A DNA stretch of 64,000 nt from the NCBI GenBank assembly GCA_028829895.1, contig CM054178.1, forward strand, positions 70,575,335-70,639,334, given 5' to 3'. Position 1 is the first letter of the stretch; each line of letters opens with the position of its first letter. Position numbers and translations under genes: made by a program. The notes under the pieces are model-generated. The model did not search any database. It was not told where the DNA came from and saw only the letters and a list, made by a program, of their open reading frames with translations. Shown piece by piece: positions 1 through 38,965 of this stretch. The stretch comes from Sinotaia quadrata (lineage: Eukaryota > Mollusca > Gastropoda > Architaenioglossa > Viviparidae).

Positions 1-720
1 AACAATACAGGCAAAGAAGTTTTGAAAATTAATCATGTCAATATTTCCTTACTGTTATTTCAAGTGCTGTAAATGTTTCCTACTTTTAAATCTATAAACT
101 GACGAATGCGAACGAAACAGAATAGATACAAAGAAAGGTTTTGAAGATTTAATACAATCGTGTCAATATTTCCTTACTGTTATTTCAAGTACTGTAACAG
201 CTTCCTACTTGCAAATCTATAAACTGTCGAAAACGTGGAGAGAGATCGTTATCTGAAAAATCTGGAATGACAAAAGATAGGAAGAGAAAATTATTCCCGC
301 AGTAAATCCTGTACTCTTAGTATCTGAAGACATTTCTAATGTTATTATTGGACATTTCCAGTCTTTTGAATATTTAACAAAGGAGATTTACATCGCAATA
401 CGGTTAGAATCATGCTTACCATGCATGCATGTGTGTTCTTCAGCTTGTTCACATTATTCTGTCCATGAAGGACAGTGAGGACATTATGTTCTTTTCTGTA
501 ATAGCGCAGATCGGCTTTTAAATTAGATTAGTAATAAAAGTTCCCTTAAAAATAGACAGAAAGAAATAATACAAATATTGAAAGGGAGACAACATTTCAC
601 ACATGAACACACGCTATTTCGTAATTTTCATTCTCCAGCCATTGCTTCTTCAGTTGGCCTCTAAGAGGAACTAATTGCCGTTGCATAAACGCATTCATAC
701 ACAACATGAACATACACAGG

Positions 721-722
<2 letters not shown>

Positions 723-809
<87 letters not shown>
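723..809. repeat. (TG)n microsatellite
   Basis: About 43 TG units with one TA interruption. Confidence 0.95.
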
Positions 810-812
<3 letters not shown>

Positions 813-1304
813 TTTGCTGATGAAATGCAAACCATCCCAACTGGGTGAGTAGTTTTGTTATCTAATGATTATCTACGAGAACGGGACCAGCCAATTGGCT
901 GAAATTAAAATGTTTACCTGCTGTAGAGAAATCAATTGTCTGATTACTTAAATTTGAAGTGGCAAAGAAGTCCAGTCTTGAAAGGCGGCCGTTAGCTTAA
1001 CAATGAGTTAACTAACTGGATGAGAGAGAATGGAGTTAGAAATATTTAGTGTATTTTGCCATTGATATGATATACTTGTGTTTTAATAAGATGTATTATG
1101 TAAGTAGATTATTATTTTTACAAATGTCTGAACTAAGCTGCTCGTATGTAGTGAGCTAACACTTGGCATTGTTTTGATATGCTGCATTTATTCTGCTGTG
1201 TGCGTGCATCGGGCTAATAAATACCATTGCAGGAAACTGTAAGTTGAGACTGGAATGTAGGAAAGAATGGAGTTATAAAGTGATAAACAAAAATTTTAGG
1301 TTGC

Positions 1305-1445
1305 TCCCTGATATATTTTGTAGTGAGAAAACAGCCTTTTGTTCTTCTTTCATGGGTTGTTTGAATTTACTGGTTCCCTGATATATTTTATAGTGAGTAA
1401 ACAGCCTTTGTTCTTCTTTCATGGGTTGTTTGAATTTACTGGTTC
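1305..1445. repeat. Direct duplication of about 70 bp
   Basis: Two adjacent copies of a stretch beginning ccctgatatatttt and ending gaatttactggtt; one is a base or two longer. Confidence 0.85.
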
Positions 1446-1796
1446 ACTGATTGTAGACTGCTATGACCAGGGACATGCGGGAATCATCTGCCATGGTGTG
1501 TAAGTGTGGACAATTCACTCTACCTTTTGATGTATCATGGCAGCGTGTGCTGACTACATCAGGAAATTCCTGGTACAGGAATTCCTAGAATTACGTTAAT
1601 TGTTGTTCCAACTTAAGGAACTGGCAGAGCAAAGAGAGCACTCAAGTTGACTTTGAGAGAACAATAGCACATCAATGTTTTCCACATGAGTGGAAGGAGA
1701 CACATGTCGACCCATGTTATCATTTTATTATCGTTAAACTATTATTGTTTATCTCTTATCTGGTTTATTTCCATTTCTCTTCTCTGATAAGAAGTA

Positions 1797-2200
1797 TCCT
1801 GTGATTTGTATTGAATTATTGATTTGTATTCAATTATTGATATGTATTCGATTATTGATTTGTATTGAAATATTGATTTGTATTGAATTATTGATTTGTG
1901 TTGAATTATTGATTTATATTGAATTATTGATTTGTATTGAAACTTACTGATTTGTATTGAATTATTGATTTGTATTGATACTTATTGATTTGTATTGAAT
2001 TATTGATTTATATTGAATTATTGATTTGTATTGAAACTTACTGATTTGTATTGAATTATTGATTTGTGTTGAATTATTGATTTATATTGAATTATTGATT
2101 TGTATTGAAACTTACTGATTTGTATTGAATTATTGATTTGTATTGAAACTTACTGATTTGTGTTGAATTATTGATTTGTATTGAATTATTGATTTGTATT
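1797..2200. repeat. 18-bp minisatellite
   Basis: About 22 units of attgatttgtattgaatt with variants (gtgttgaatt, tatattgaatt, attgaaacttact), giving a higher-order pattern of mixed units. Confidence 0.9.
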
Positions 2201-3629
2201 TTAGGCATAATACCATGTAGTAAGGACATAATTTTGAATGTAGTTTCGTAGAAATATTTATGTCACGCAATCTATTTCGTTATCTTTCTCAATTTAATTA
2301 TTTAATTGTTGATTTAATAAACTTATTAACCATCTTATGCATATTGATAATCTTACGTTGGAGAAGAGAGTGGGTGGGTGGGGCTCGCTAAATATAAATT
2401 AAATACGGGTTTGTCTTCTCCTTTTGTAAGAAGTTTTCCACCTTTGGAATATTGTGTGAAAGTAAATGTTTGTCTTTAATTGTGTGGAAGAGAGATAATA
2501 TTTACAGCGTCCGTATATCCACAAGTACGAGAGACGAGTTGTGTCTGCTGGAGGATCATTAATAAAATATAAGATTTTCATATTTTTAATTAGTTTTGGA
2601 TTATTAATTAATAAGAATAATAATATCAATTAACTAAGTGGCGTTGGCGTCACATAATGTTTGAATCTTTACAATTTAATGTTAGATACATGTGTGTCTT
2701 GATAAAGCTTTGACACTGACCCAGGTTGAAAGGCAAACCATCCTCAACTGAATCAAAGCAACACTATTTGCTGAGTTTAAAATCTTAAGTCAATTGACAT
2801 CCAAAGCTCTCATAGACAGCGTGCTCTTTCGACCTCTCGATGTGACGACAGTAAGGCTCGTCTTCCGTCCCTGTTGTCTCATTTGCAGCAGAAAATTCCA
2901 ACGGTCAGGAAACTGTAAGAAAGGTCCATAAGTGTTTCCGCCATCGATTACGTCACGCCATATCTCCTTTATAGTATCTGTTCACAGACTAATTAATTAT
3001 ATCACAGAATCGTTCTATTTTTCACATTTCGCTCGCTAAAGCCAGTTCCAAATCAACCTGATTAATGTCAGAACACTGTCACATGAGCACGAAAAAGGGC
3101 CCACGTAATTTTTGCAACTTTTCGCTGAGCTACATTAAGGACCTTTCATGAATGTATTTCTTCCCCGAGTCTGACGTAATATCGAGTGAAATAAAATAAT
3201 TGCGTCACATTCATTTCCTTCAGCAACTACATCACTTTGTAGATAAAATAAGTTTAGTGGGAAAATTATCGTATGCGGAACAGCCAGCATGTGAGTTTTA
3301 AATTAAATATGTTTAGGACTTCACTGTCAATATAATATTTTTGAAGGTTTTTATCTTTAGAAAATATATATATTTCGATGATTGACTTAAGATTTTAAAT
3401 TGATTTATCCTAATGTTTGTTTTCTTGTAGAAACTTCACTGAACGAGACGAGTAGTTATACTCTGGAATTTTTCAGTCCAACATACTGAGTGATCACTGT
3501 GCAAAATGATGATTGCCAGCAGGATTTGAACATTGGATTACTGAAGCTCCATTTGTACTAGCTAGCTCGAACCGTGTCAGGATCAAGTATGACGTCATGA
3601 CCTGTCAAAAAGTGTTCTTTCATTCAATC

Positions 3630-3888
3630 AATATTTTTTTTTCATTCTTTCATCTTCGCGTTCGCTCCACTTTATTATTTGGTTTCTTATTTATCATTCA
3701 GTCTTATTTTTTTGTTAATTTTTCTCTTTCTCGTTTATTCATTCTGTTTTCTCCCTCTCTTTCCATTCTTCGTTTCATTTTGTTTTATTCATTCCTTCAT
3801 TTCATTCACTTCTTTCTTTCTCTCTCTCTCTCTTTCTTTCTTTCTGACTTTCTTTCTTTCTTTCCGTCTTTCTTTTCTTTCTGTCTTT

Positions 3889-3923
<35 letters not shown>

Positions 3924-3930
3924 CTTTTTC
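3630..3930. repeat. Pyrimidine-rich (CTTT)n tract
   Basis: Mixed CTTT and CT repeats with little other content. Unit B has a shorter equivalent at 41040-41350. Open frames across it are low-complexity shadows. Confidence 0.85.
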
Positions 3931-4191
3931 TGTCATTGTAATCTCTCTTTATATTCATCCGACATATTTCATTTTGTATTGCTAGCTGTAGACCTTCTGT
4001 ACAGGTCAAACAGAGTAGAACATGTATTTCTCTATGGAATACTTTCTGATCAATTTGGCAATACAAATCAATCACAAAACAACAATAAATAGCGATGCAA
4101 ATTAAGATGAGAAGGGAAGAGGAGAGATTGAATGAACGGATTCGTTTACTGATTAGGATTATGATCTCTTTGAAGGGGCGATATCAATCAT

Positions 4192-4193
4192 AC

Positions 4194-4242
<49 letters not shown>
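4192..4242. repeat. (CA)n microsatellite
   Basis: About 24 CA units; the unit B copy at 41611-41646 is shorter. Confidence 0.95.
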
Positions 4243-4244
<2 letters not shown>

Positions 4245-4674
4245 GAAGACGGGAAGCGAACCATGTAATCACAATGGGGAGGTGTTTAGTCAGAGGATCT
4301 TATAGAACTGGAATAATTAAAAATTAATACTCAACCCTTGTACAGTTCAGAGCTGAAGATCTTACATCAATAAACATGAAGAAATACTGTTCAGAATATC
4401 ATCAACATAAAACGAAAACATTAACAACACAATAAAGTGCAGATATGATCACATGGAGACGAATTTATGGTAACAAATAAGGGATACGTTTATTAAGGAT
4501 TTCTAGGATAAATAAGTGTAGAAGATATTTTTTGTATTTACATAAATGTACACAGTGAATGCAATTTCAAAAAATCAATATTTATTTTATATTTTGCCAT
4601 ATCTGTTGTCTGTTATACTAGGTAGAAAAGGTCATATCTTCTCTTTAATGTGATGTTCTGAGATACGTATGCAT

Positions 4675-4975
4675 CTATACATTCAGTGTTGATTTCCTGA
4701 GACAAGTATCTATACATTCAGTGTCGATGTCATCAGACAGGTATCTATACATTCAGTGTCGATGTCCTGAGACAAATATGTATGCATTCAGTGTCGATGT
4801 CCTGAGAAAATGATCTATACATTCAACTTAAATGTCCAGAGACAAGTCTCTATAGTCACGTCCTGAGACAAGTATCTGCTTTCAATGTGAATGTCCTGAG
4901 ACAAGTATCTACTTTCAATGTGAATGTCCTGAATATTTATACATTCAGTGTGAATGTCCCGAGAAAAGTAGCTAA
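4675..4975. repeat. 35-bp minisatellite upstream of gene A
   Basis: About 8 imperfect units of the type tctatacattcagtgtcgat-gtcctgagacaagta. Unit B keeps only about two to three units (42070-42150). Confidence 0.85.
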
Positions 4976-5579
4976 ACATTTTCTTGACTGCAAAAGTCTG
5001 TTTGGTGGATTCCAAACGTCTGTGATATTTCACTTAATTGTCAACAGTATAATTGAAGGTAGTAATGTGTAGAGCACCAAAGAACAGATCCTATGACTCC
5101 ACTCACCACCACCACCCCAACATTGGAATTGGAATGAAAACTTGGCTCAGAGCCAAAAGGACTCAGAAGATATCTTACTTCCCTTGGTAGCAATTCGTGT
5201 ATCTCGTCGTAGACCCCAATCAAACTTGTTACTCTTCGGCTTTCAAAGTGATTCAAAGTCCCCGCCCCTAAAACCTGACACCTTTGGCTGGCAGGTTAGT
5301 TAGTTATCCGTATAGCTGCAGATTAATCCTTCTCACGCATCATTGATTTTTCTGGAGACTTTTGTTTCCGTTTTTATCATATCGCATTTATTTTTAATTT
5401 CACACATTACGCTATTTGCATATATGAATTTACACATTCATAAAATATGTTTATTTGAATACATTTATGCGTGTATATTATGTGTGTCTGTCTATTTGGG
5501 CGCGCGCGCGCGCGTGTGTATAATAGAGTGTGACAGAGAGAGTGAGTGCAGGCATTGTCTAAACCTCTCTTTGTTTCAG

Positions 5580-33652
<28,073 letters not shown>

Positions 33653-33889
33653 GTTATTTTATGCAATAGTTCTTGCATTGATGTATCAAAATTGTATACC
33701 AAGGGAACCTTAATCCTAAAATCCAGCAAAATTAATCGATCTAAAAGAAAATAGATGTATCATGCTTAGGAAGTAGTTATAATGTAGTCTATGAATATAA
33801 CCGATTGTGTGATTTAGTTGGATATTTTAAAATTATTTTATGGATGCTTTATGTGAAACAACTCCACACTAGATAATGGTTTTGATTAT

Positions 33890-35040
33890 TATTATCATTA
33901 ATCTTCCATAGCTAATAAGAAGTAATGAGAATCTTAATTTATGTTATTAATAATTCTCCTGAAAACACCACTCGTCTCTCTGATTGGCGAATATGCGGGG
34001 GCTGTAAACGTTTTCTCTCTTCCACATTACAAACATTTACCTTCACAATATTTCTGTATGTGGAATACATCTTAACAAAAGAGAAGATAAATCCGTCTTT
34101 AATCTATATTTAGCGAGCCCAAATTCACCAAGTATCTTTCAACCATATATAAAATTCACTGATTTAATTCATCAAAGAAATGAGAATGGAATTTCAGACA
34201 GATAGTAATAGTCAATGTCCATAACCCTTTCAAAGATGGCAGCTGTCTCTGGCACATGTTCACAATCACACAGTTTGCAGCAAGTCACTGTCTTTTTATT
34301 TAGGGGTGGTCCAATATACCCCTTCTAAGCACATTACTTAACTGTTCCGGAATCATTGATGTGCTCACATAGCACACCCTGGAGAATCGTCCTGAGTGAT
34401 GATAAAAATTTACTATCACCTTTTTATCACCCTTGGAATCACACCTGTGTCTGTTAGACACGCCTTCGATCTGGCCAATTACTTAGCGCTAATACGATTA
34501 TGACTTTCTAACGACTTCTACCACACGCTCCGATCCAGTTAACAACCAGATACGAGATATACCAGATAAATAATACCAGATGGACGAGGGCTCTTTAAAT
34601 AGAAATAAAAGACGGATTTTTATTACTCCTTTAGTGCTGCAATATTCAAATTAAGGGCAACACTTTCAGGCATATTTCTTCCTAAACTTCTTTCTCCCTT
34701 ACACACATTCTCAACGTACAAACGTTGTAATGATATTCGTTAGCCTGATACACACTGAGCATAAGAAATATAGCATTGATCAAAATTCACAAATATATTG
34801 TACAACATAATCAAATTAATTAATTAATCTCCAAGCGTTGGTGCCGTGTACCAGCTTGCTCTGTATACAAAGAATCACGCATAAAATAAATGCATTTTAA
34901 GAGTTCTAGAAATCTAATGGGTACCAAACGTTGGTAAATCCCTGTTCTGAAATGGTGCACGAACAATAAAGTTAATGTATTATGTAGTCTAGATATATGC
35001 TTTTCTCAGTAATAAAGCTCTCGACAAGGATTGGAAGCGC
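33890..35040. mobile_element. Diverged element-like sequence downstream of gene A
   Basis: Contains motifs shared with the intron 1 element: ttattaataattctcctgaa, gtaaacgttttctctcttc, atctatatttagc. The whole stretch is also in unit B (60955-62100), so it predates the unit duplication. No open frame of interest. Confidence 0.5.
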
Positions 35041-35260
35041 AAAACTGCCCAGACCGGAAGCACCCCCCATAAAAAAAAATAAAACAAGGATGGAGACAGA
35101 ACAGTTTGAATACAGTTCAGTAAAGTTCTAATTCATTTTTTTTTCGATTCATGAATATACACACGCTGCATTAATCACGCAAAATATGTTATTATTGACA
35201 ATTGCAGTTTGCCGATGACTGAATTTAATGTAGCACTTCTAGCTTAGGTTGATTTCGCGC

Positions 35261-35261
<1 letters not shown>

Positions 35262-35309
<48 letters not shown>

Positions 35310-35378
35310 AGCGCGCGTGTTTGTGCGCGTGTATGTGTGTGTTTGTGCGTGTTTGTGCGTGTGTGTGTGTGTGTGTGT
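35262..35378. repeat. (GT)n-rich microsatellite
   Basis: Mixed GT/GC run; the unit B counterpart is 62318-62434 with a different interruption pattern. Confidence 0.93.
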
Positions 35379-35424
35379 TACACTCTTTTACACCAGAAGC
35401 CGCAATAGACCTTTTATCTTCACG

Positions 35425-35600
35425 ATGTTCTCAGTCTTAGGCTGCTTCTGGGGGAGCCCCACAGCCTCGCGGTGCGTCTGAGGTGGAGGGCAGGAGGGCT
35501 GGCGGAAGGGAGTGAAACAGGTCGCACCTAGTTTGGTGCATACGATTAACCGCCCTCCGTCGGTTTCCGAAGCCTTGTTTCGATTTCGCAACGTTAAACC
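35425..35600. other. GC-rich conserved island of unknown nature
   Basis: The only clearly GC-rich stretch in the intergenic region, for example ggaggtggagggcaggaggg-type sequence around 35480-35500 and accgccctccgtcggtttcc near 35550. Almost unchanged in unit B (62485-62660) apart from a 1-nt deletion, which argues against coding. It could be a short retroelement fragment or a non-coding RNA; I do not recognise it. Confidence 0.45.
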
Positions 35601-36169
35601 ATATTCATTTTATTATGTATGTAAAGGCTTTATAAAATAAAATGCAAATAATTGCATACTTCTGTTTTTTTCGTTACGCTTCAAAATCATCTTGCTAAAA
35701 TAAGCATAATTAAAGTAAATTTAATTTTAAATAATGTATTTGTATCCTGTTGTTCCGCTATCATATCCTTCCTTTCCTTCCTTTTTATACCCATCAAGAA
35801 AGAGGTGCCCAGAGGTCACATGACAATAATCGCATCGGTTTGTATTAAGGGAGGTAACACATTTTCTTGATTTCAAACCTTGAAGAATTAAGCACCTTGA
35901 GTTAAAATGTATTTTGAAGACTTTGGGGGTTTCTAGATGTAAGATTTTAAAAATCAAATCCTACAATAAATGTAAATATAAAATATTGAAAACTGGTACA
36001 AGAACTTTCCTAAATGTATTTTCTTTCGTCAATTAAATTTTGTTAAAACATGAATTGTTTCGAGTATTTCAAAGTAATATCGACTGTTAGCGTAACATAA
36101 ATTATTATCAGCATGGTTGATTCTTATTGTCTCGATCACTCATTCCTGTTGTAGTCTGTTTATTATCAG

Positions 36170-36408
36170 CCAGTGTAGCTGAAATTAAATATTGCCAAAT
36201 TCAAATCGCAGTCGGAATATATCAAGATATTGAACAACGGACCACCAAAGAGCTCAGAGACCACAAGATTCCAGTACAGAAATGTCCAAGAAAACCGAGG
36301 TCTGGTGCTGATCAGAAAGAAGTCAATATGATCGAGCGTTCAGTATCTATTTCTCGCTGGGTCACGTTTAATAATACGCATAAAGACTTCAAGCAGCAGA
36401 AAAAGTAA
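36170..36408 (+). CDS. Conserved possible alternative 3' exon, unit A
   Basis: Acceptor tgtttattatcag ends at 36169, followed by an open frame to TAA at 36406: SVAEIKYCQIQIAVG, then YQDIEQRTTKELRDHK and a basic C-terminus ending KDFKQQKK. Against the unit B copy (63210) it has substitutions and one in-frame 3-nt difference (SVSISRW against SVFTRW), a pattern expected of coding sequence. It needs a phase 1 donor. The linker exon (29059-29109) or any module-end Ig exon would fit; the transmembrane exon (phase 2) would not. One possibility is a secreted isoform that skips the membrane and tail exons; the other is the last exon of an unrecognised gene. No family recognised. Confidence 0.5.
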
Positions 36409-36629
36409 AATGAAATATTAAATATTTAAATGCAATATGCATAGATCATGTAGTGAAATTCGAATACATTTAGCGTTTTGGTCATCTTCTAACCAACAGA
36501 GATTTATTTTACAAAGAAAAACCGTGATTTTGTAGTATGTCTTTGAAATTGCATGGGCCTGGAGCTTCAGCCTCCCGTAAGATAAATCATGTACAATTTC
36601 GATAAGAACCTTTAGTACATGAGTTTCTG

Positions 36630-36970
36630 AGACAAATAATGACTGCATTATTCTATGTACTGACCAGTGGCAATTATCCCATGTCACTGAGACAAATAAT
36701 GACTGCATTATTCTATGTACTGACCAGTGGCAATTATCCCAGTCACTGAGACAAATAATGACTGCATTATTCTATGTACTGACCAGTGGCAATTATCCCA
36801 GTCTCTGAGACAAATGATGACTGCAATATTCTATGTACTGACCAGTGGCAATTATCCCAGTCACTGAGACAAATAATGACTGCATTATTCTATGTACTGA
36901 CCAGTGGCAATTATCCCAGTCACTGAGACAAATAATGACTGCATTATTCTATGTACTCACCAGTGGCGAT
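36630..36970. repeat. About 60-bp minisatellite, six units
   Basis: Units of gagacaaataatgactgcat, tattctatgtactgaccagt and ggcaattatcccagtcact. Unit B has a single unit (63660-63730), so this array expanded in A or collapsed in B. Confidence 0.92.
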
Positions 36971-37429
36971 TATCCCAGTCTCTGAGAAAGAGCACAAATC
37001 TACGCTTCTCATGAATGCATATTTCACATATACATATATACGAAATTTTAAATAGACGTGACGTGTTTGATCCTTATGTAAATTGTCTTGGGTTCCGGGG
37101 AAGGAGGGAGGGGAGATGAAAGTGACAACCAATCAGCAAACTATTTCACAGATATCATCACAAGCTTGTAATTATTAGTTATCAACACAAGCTTTGCAGA
37201 ATGAATTATTTGACCCTTTAGTCAGTGAGTGCTCTTTTCGACCTGTCAATATTTTTTCATCAAGACTCATGTGCAGTCTAAACATTAGGAATACCCACGT
37301 GATGTGAAACGTCATTGAATGTGACGTCGAATGTAGTTTTCAGAGCAATAACGTCATACCCTTGTATCCAAAAAAAGATTATTGACCACATCAATTCCAT
37401 GTGTTTTCTTCTCACACTATAAAAGTATT

Positions 37430-38720
37430 GCCTCGCTGTTTATTCTCTCTTGTTAGCTGGGCACTCATTCACTGTACATGCTCCTTCAAGCAGAACAACA
37501 ATTGTATCAATTTCCATTAACTTATTTGTACCTGAAATTCCTTGATGTATTCAGCATACTTTGCCACCTTACATCAACAGAGTTTAGTATACTCTTTACA
37601 CTTACACACTCTGGTAGATGATTCCCATGTCTACCACGGTCATATTCGTTTACAATCAGTAAACCAGGGGAATCAAATAACACAAGGAAAGGCTGCTTTG
37701 TTACTGTAAAAATATAATCAGGGACCAATTCCAGTTTTTTTTTTCCTTTTTAAAACTCAACACATGTACATGTGTCAGGCTAATAAATACTGTTGCAGGT
37801 AACTGTAAGTTGAGATTTGAATGTAAGAAAAATGGAATTAGAAACGAATAAACTGGAAACTTAACATTTGTTCCTTGATTATATTTGACAGGGAAGAAGC
37901 AGTCTTTTCTGTTTCCACCAGAAAATCTCGGTTTACTGATTTATAAACTGCTACGACCATCGTAGATGCTATAAGTCTCTACCCCAGTGTGTAAATGTAA
38001 TGAATACACTACAATCTGTTGATGTATCCTGACAAAGTATGTTTGGATATAGCAATGAATTTCTAGTACAAAGAAGACAGGAACCTGCTATACTGCTGTT
38101 CTGCTTGAGGGAACTAATACGACAGGGGAGCGCCCAGGTTAGCTTCGAGAGAATAACAGCTCATAAACGTTCTACAATGTGCAAGAGAAACAAGTGAGAC
38201 TAGCAATACTAACATGAAGAATAAACGTGTCACTATTTTATGAAAGCACGAGACTAATAACTCCATCTCTGTTCTCTGATAAGAAATATCCTGTGATTTG
38301 TATTGACACTTATCTGTTGAATTATGTGTTAGGATATAAGGCTATATATTAATTTTAATTATTTGTAAGTGGTTACATGAAAATATAGTGTCTAGTAATC
38401 TTTTGTTTATTGTATTTGTTATACGTATATTTGATTGATTTTTAAAATTAAATTTATTGACTCTCTTACATATGTTGGATGGATGGGGGCTCACAAAATA
38501 TAGATGAAAAGACGGATTTATCTTCTCCTTCTCCTTTGTTATATTGTGTGATGGTAAATGTTTGTCTTTAATGTTGAGAAAGAGAGAAAACATTTACACG
38601 CCCGCATATCCGCCAAATGATAGAGACGAGTGGTGTCTTCTGGAGAATTATTAACAACATAAATTAAGTTTCTCATAACTTGTAATTAGTTATGAGTGAT
38701 TAATTAATAATACTAACAAT
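37430..38720. mobile_element. Partial inverted-repeat element between the genes
   Basis: The left part (37450-37740: catgctccttcaag, tactttgccacc, tccagttttt) is partly inverted in the right part (37800-38130). The end (38500-38700) is the reverse of the exons-free block seen at 6560-6900 and 33925-34130. A minus-strand open stretch at 37522-37728 has balanced amino-acid composition but no recognised homologue. Confidence 0.5.
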
Positions 38721-38734
38721 TTCATTTTATGCAT

Positions 38735-38965
38735 TCAGTCTGTATCATGCGTTGTATTTCATTAAGTACTTTCTATTTTTTCATGCGTTCTACTGCATTA
38801 CGTACAGTCTATTTTTTCATGTGTTCTATTGCATTACGTACAGTCTATCTTTTCATGCATTCTAATGCATTACGTACAGTCTATCTTTTCATGCATTCTA
38901 TTGCATTACGTACAGTCTATCTTTTCATGCATTCTAATGCATTACGTACAGTCTATCTTTTCATG
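38735..38965. repeat. 36-bp minisatellite
   Basis: About six units of ttacgtacagtctatctttt plus catgcattctattgca. Open in two frames because 36 is a multiple of 3; not judged coding. Confidence 0.9.

Larger units (their letters stand above)
612..2775 (-). mobile_element. Unit A-only insertion with a reversed inverted-repeat element
   Basis: Absent from unit B, where 40151 runs directly from ctatttcgtaa into gtttaaaatctta. From about 815 on the sequence is a diverged copy, in opposite orientation, of the element inside intron 1 of both genes (for example ggatgagtag, gtaagttgagactgg, aatggagtta). It includes the TG microsatellite and an 18-bp array. I see no clean target-site duplication, so loss from B is as possible as insertion in A. 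Confidence 0.6.
1..5570. other. Upstream region of gene A
   Basis: No coding exon that I can support. It holds a TG microsatellite, a reversed and divergent copy of the inverted-repeat element, an 18-bp minisatellite, a pyrimidine-rich tract, a CA microsatellite and a 35-bp array. Outside 612-2775, most of it matches the region upstream of gene B (from 39545 on) closely and in the same order, so it belongs to the large tandem duplication. A promoter and 5' untranslated exons may be here, but I cannot place them. Confidence 0.6.

Noticed and set aside
597..830. Minus-strand frame of repeated Thr-His
   Set aside because: Direct translation of a TG microsatellite; no other support for coding.
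3490..3600. tRNA-like or tRNA-derived SINE on the minus strand (ttcaaatcctgctggcaatc)
   Set aside because: A T-arm-like motif is visible, but I could not find a matching acceptor stem, anticodon arm or clear A box.
3513..4092. Ser/Phe/Leu-rich frames over the CTTT tract (and 40930-41500)
   Set aside because: Low-complexity translation; frames differ between units A and B because of frameshifting indels.
35388..35591. Minus-strand frame through the GC-rich island
   Set aside because: A 1-nt deletion in unit B breaks the frame, so coding is unlikely.
37522..37728. Minus-strand 68-codon frame with ordinary amino-acid composition
   Set aside because: It sits inside an inverted-repeat element, I recognise no family, and related element copies do not keep the frame. 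Possibly a transposase relic.
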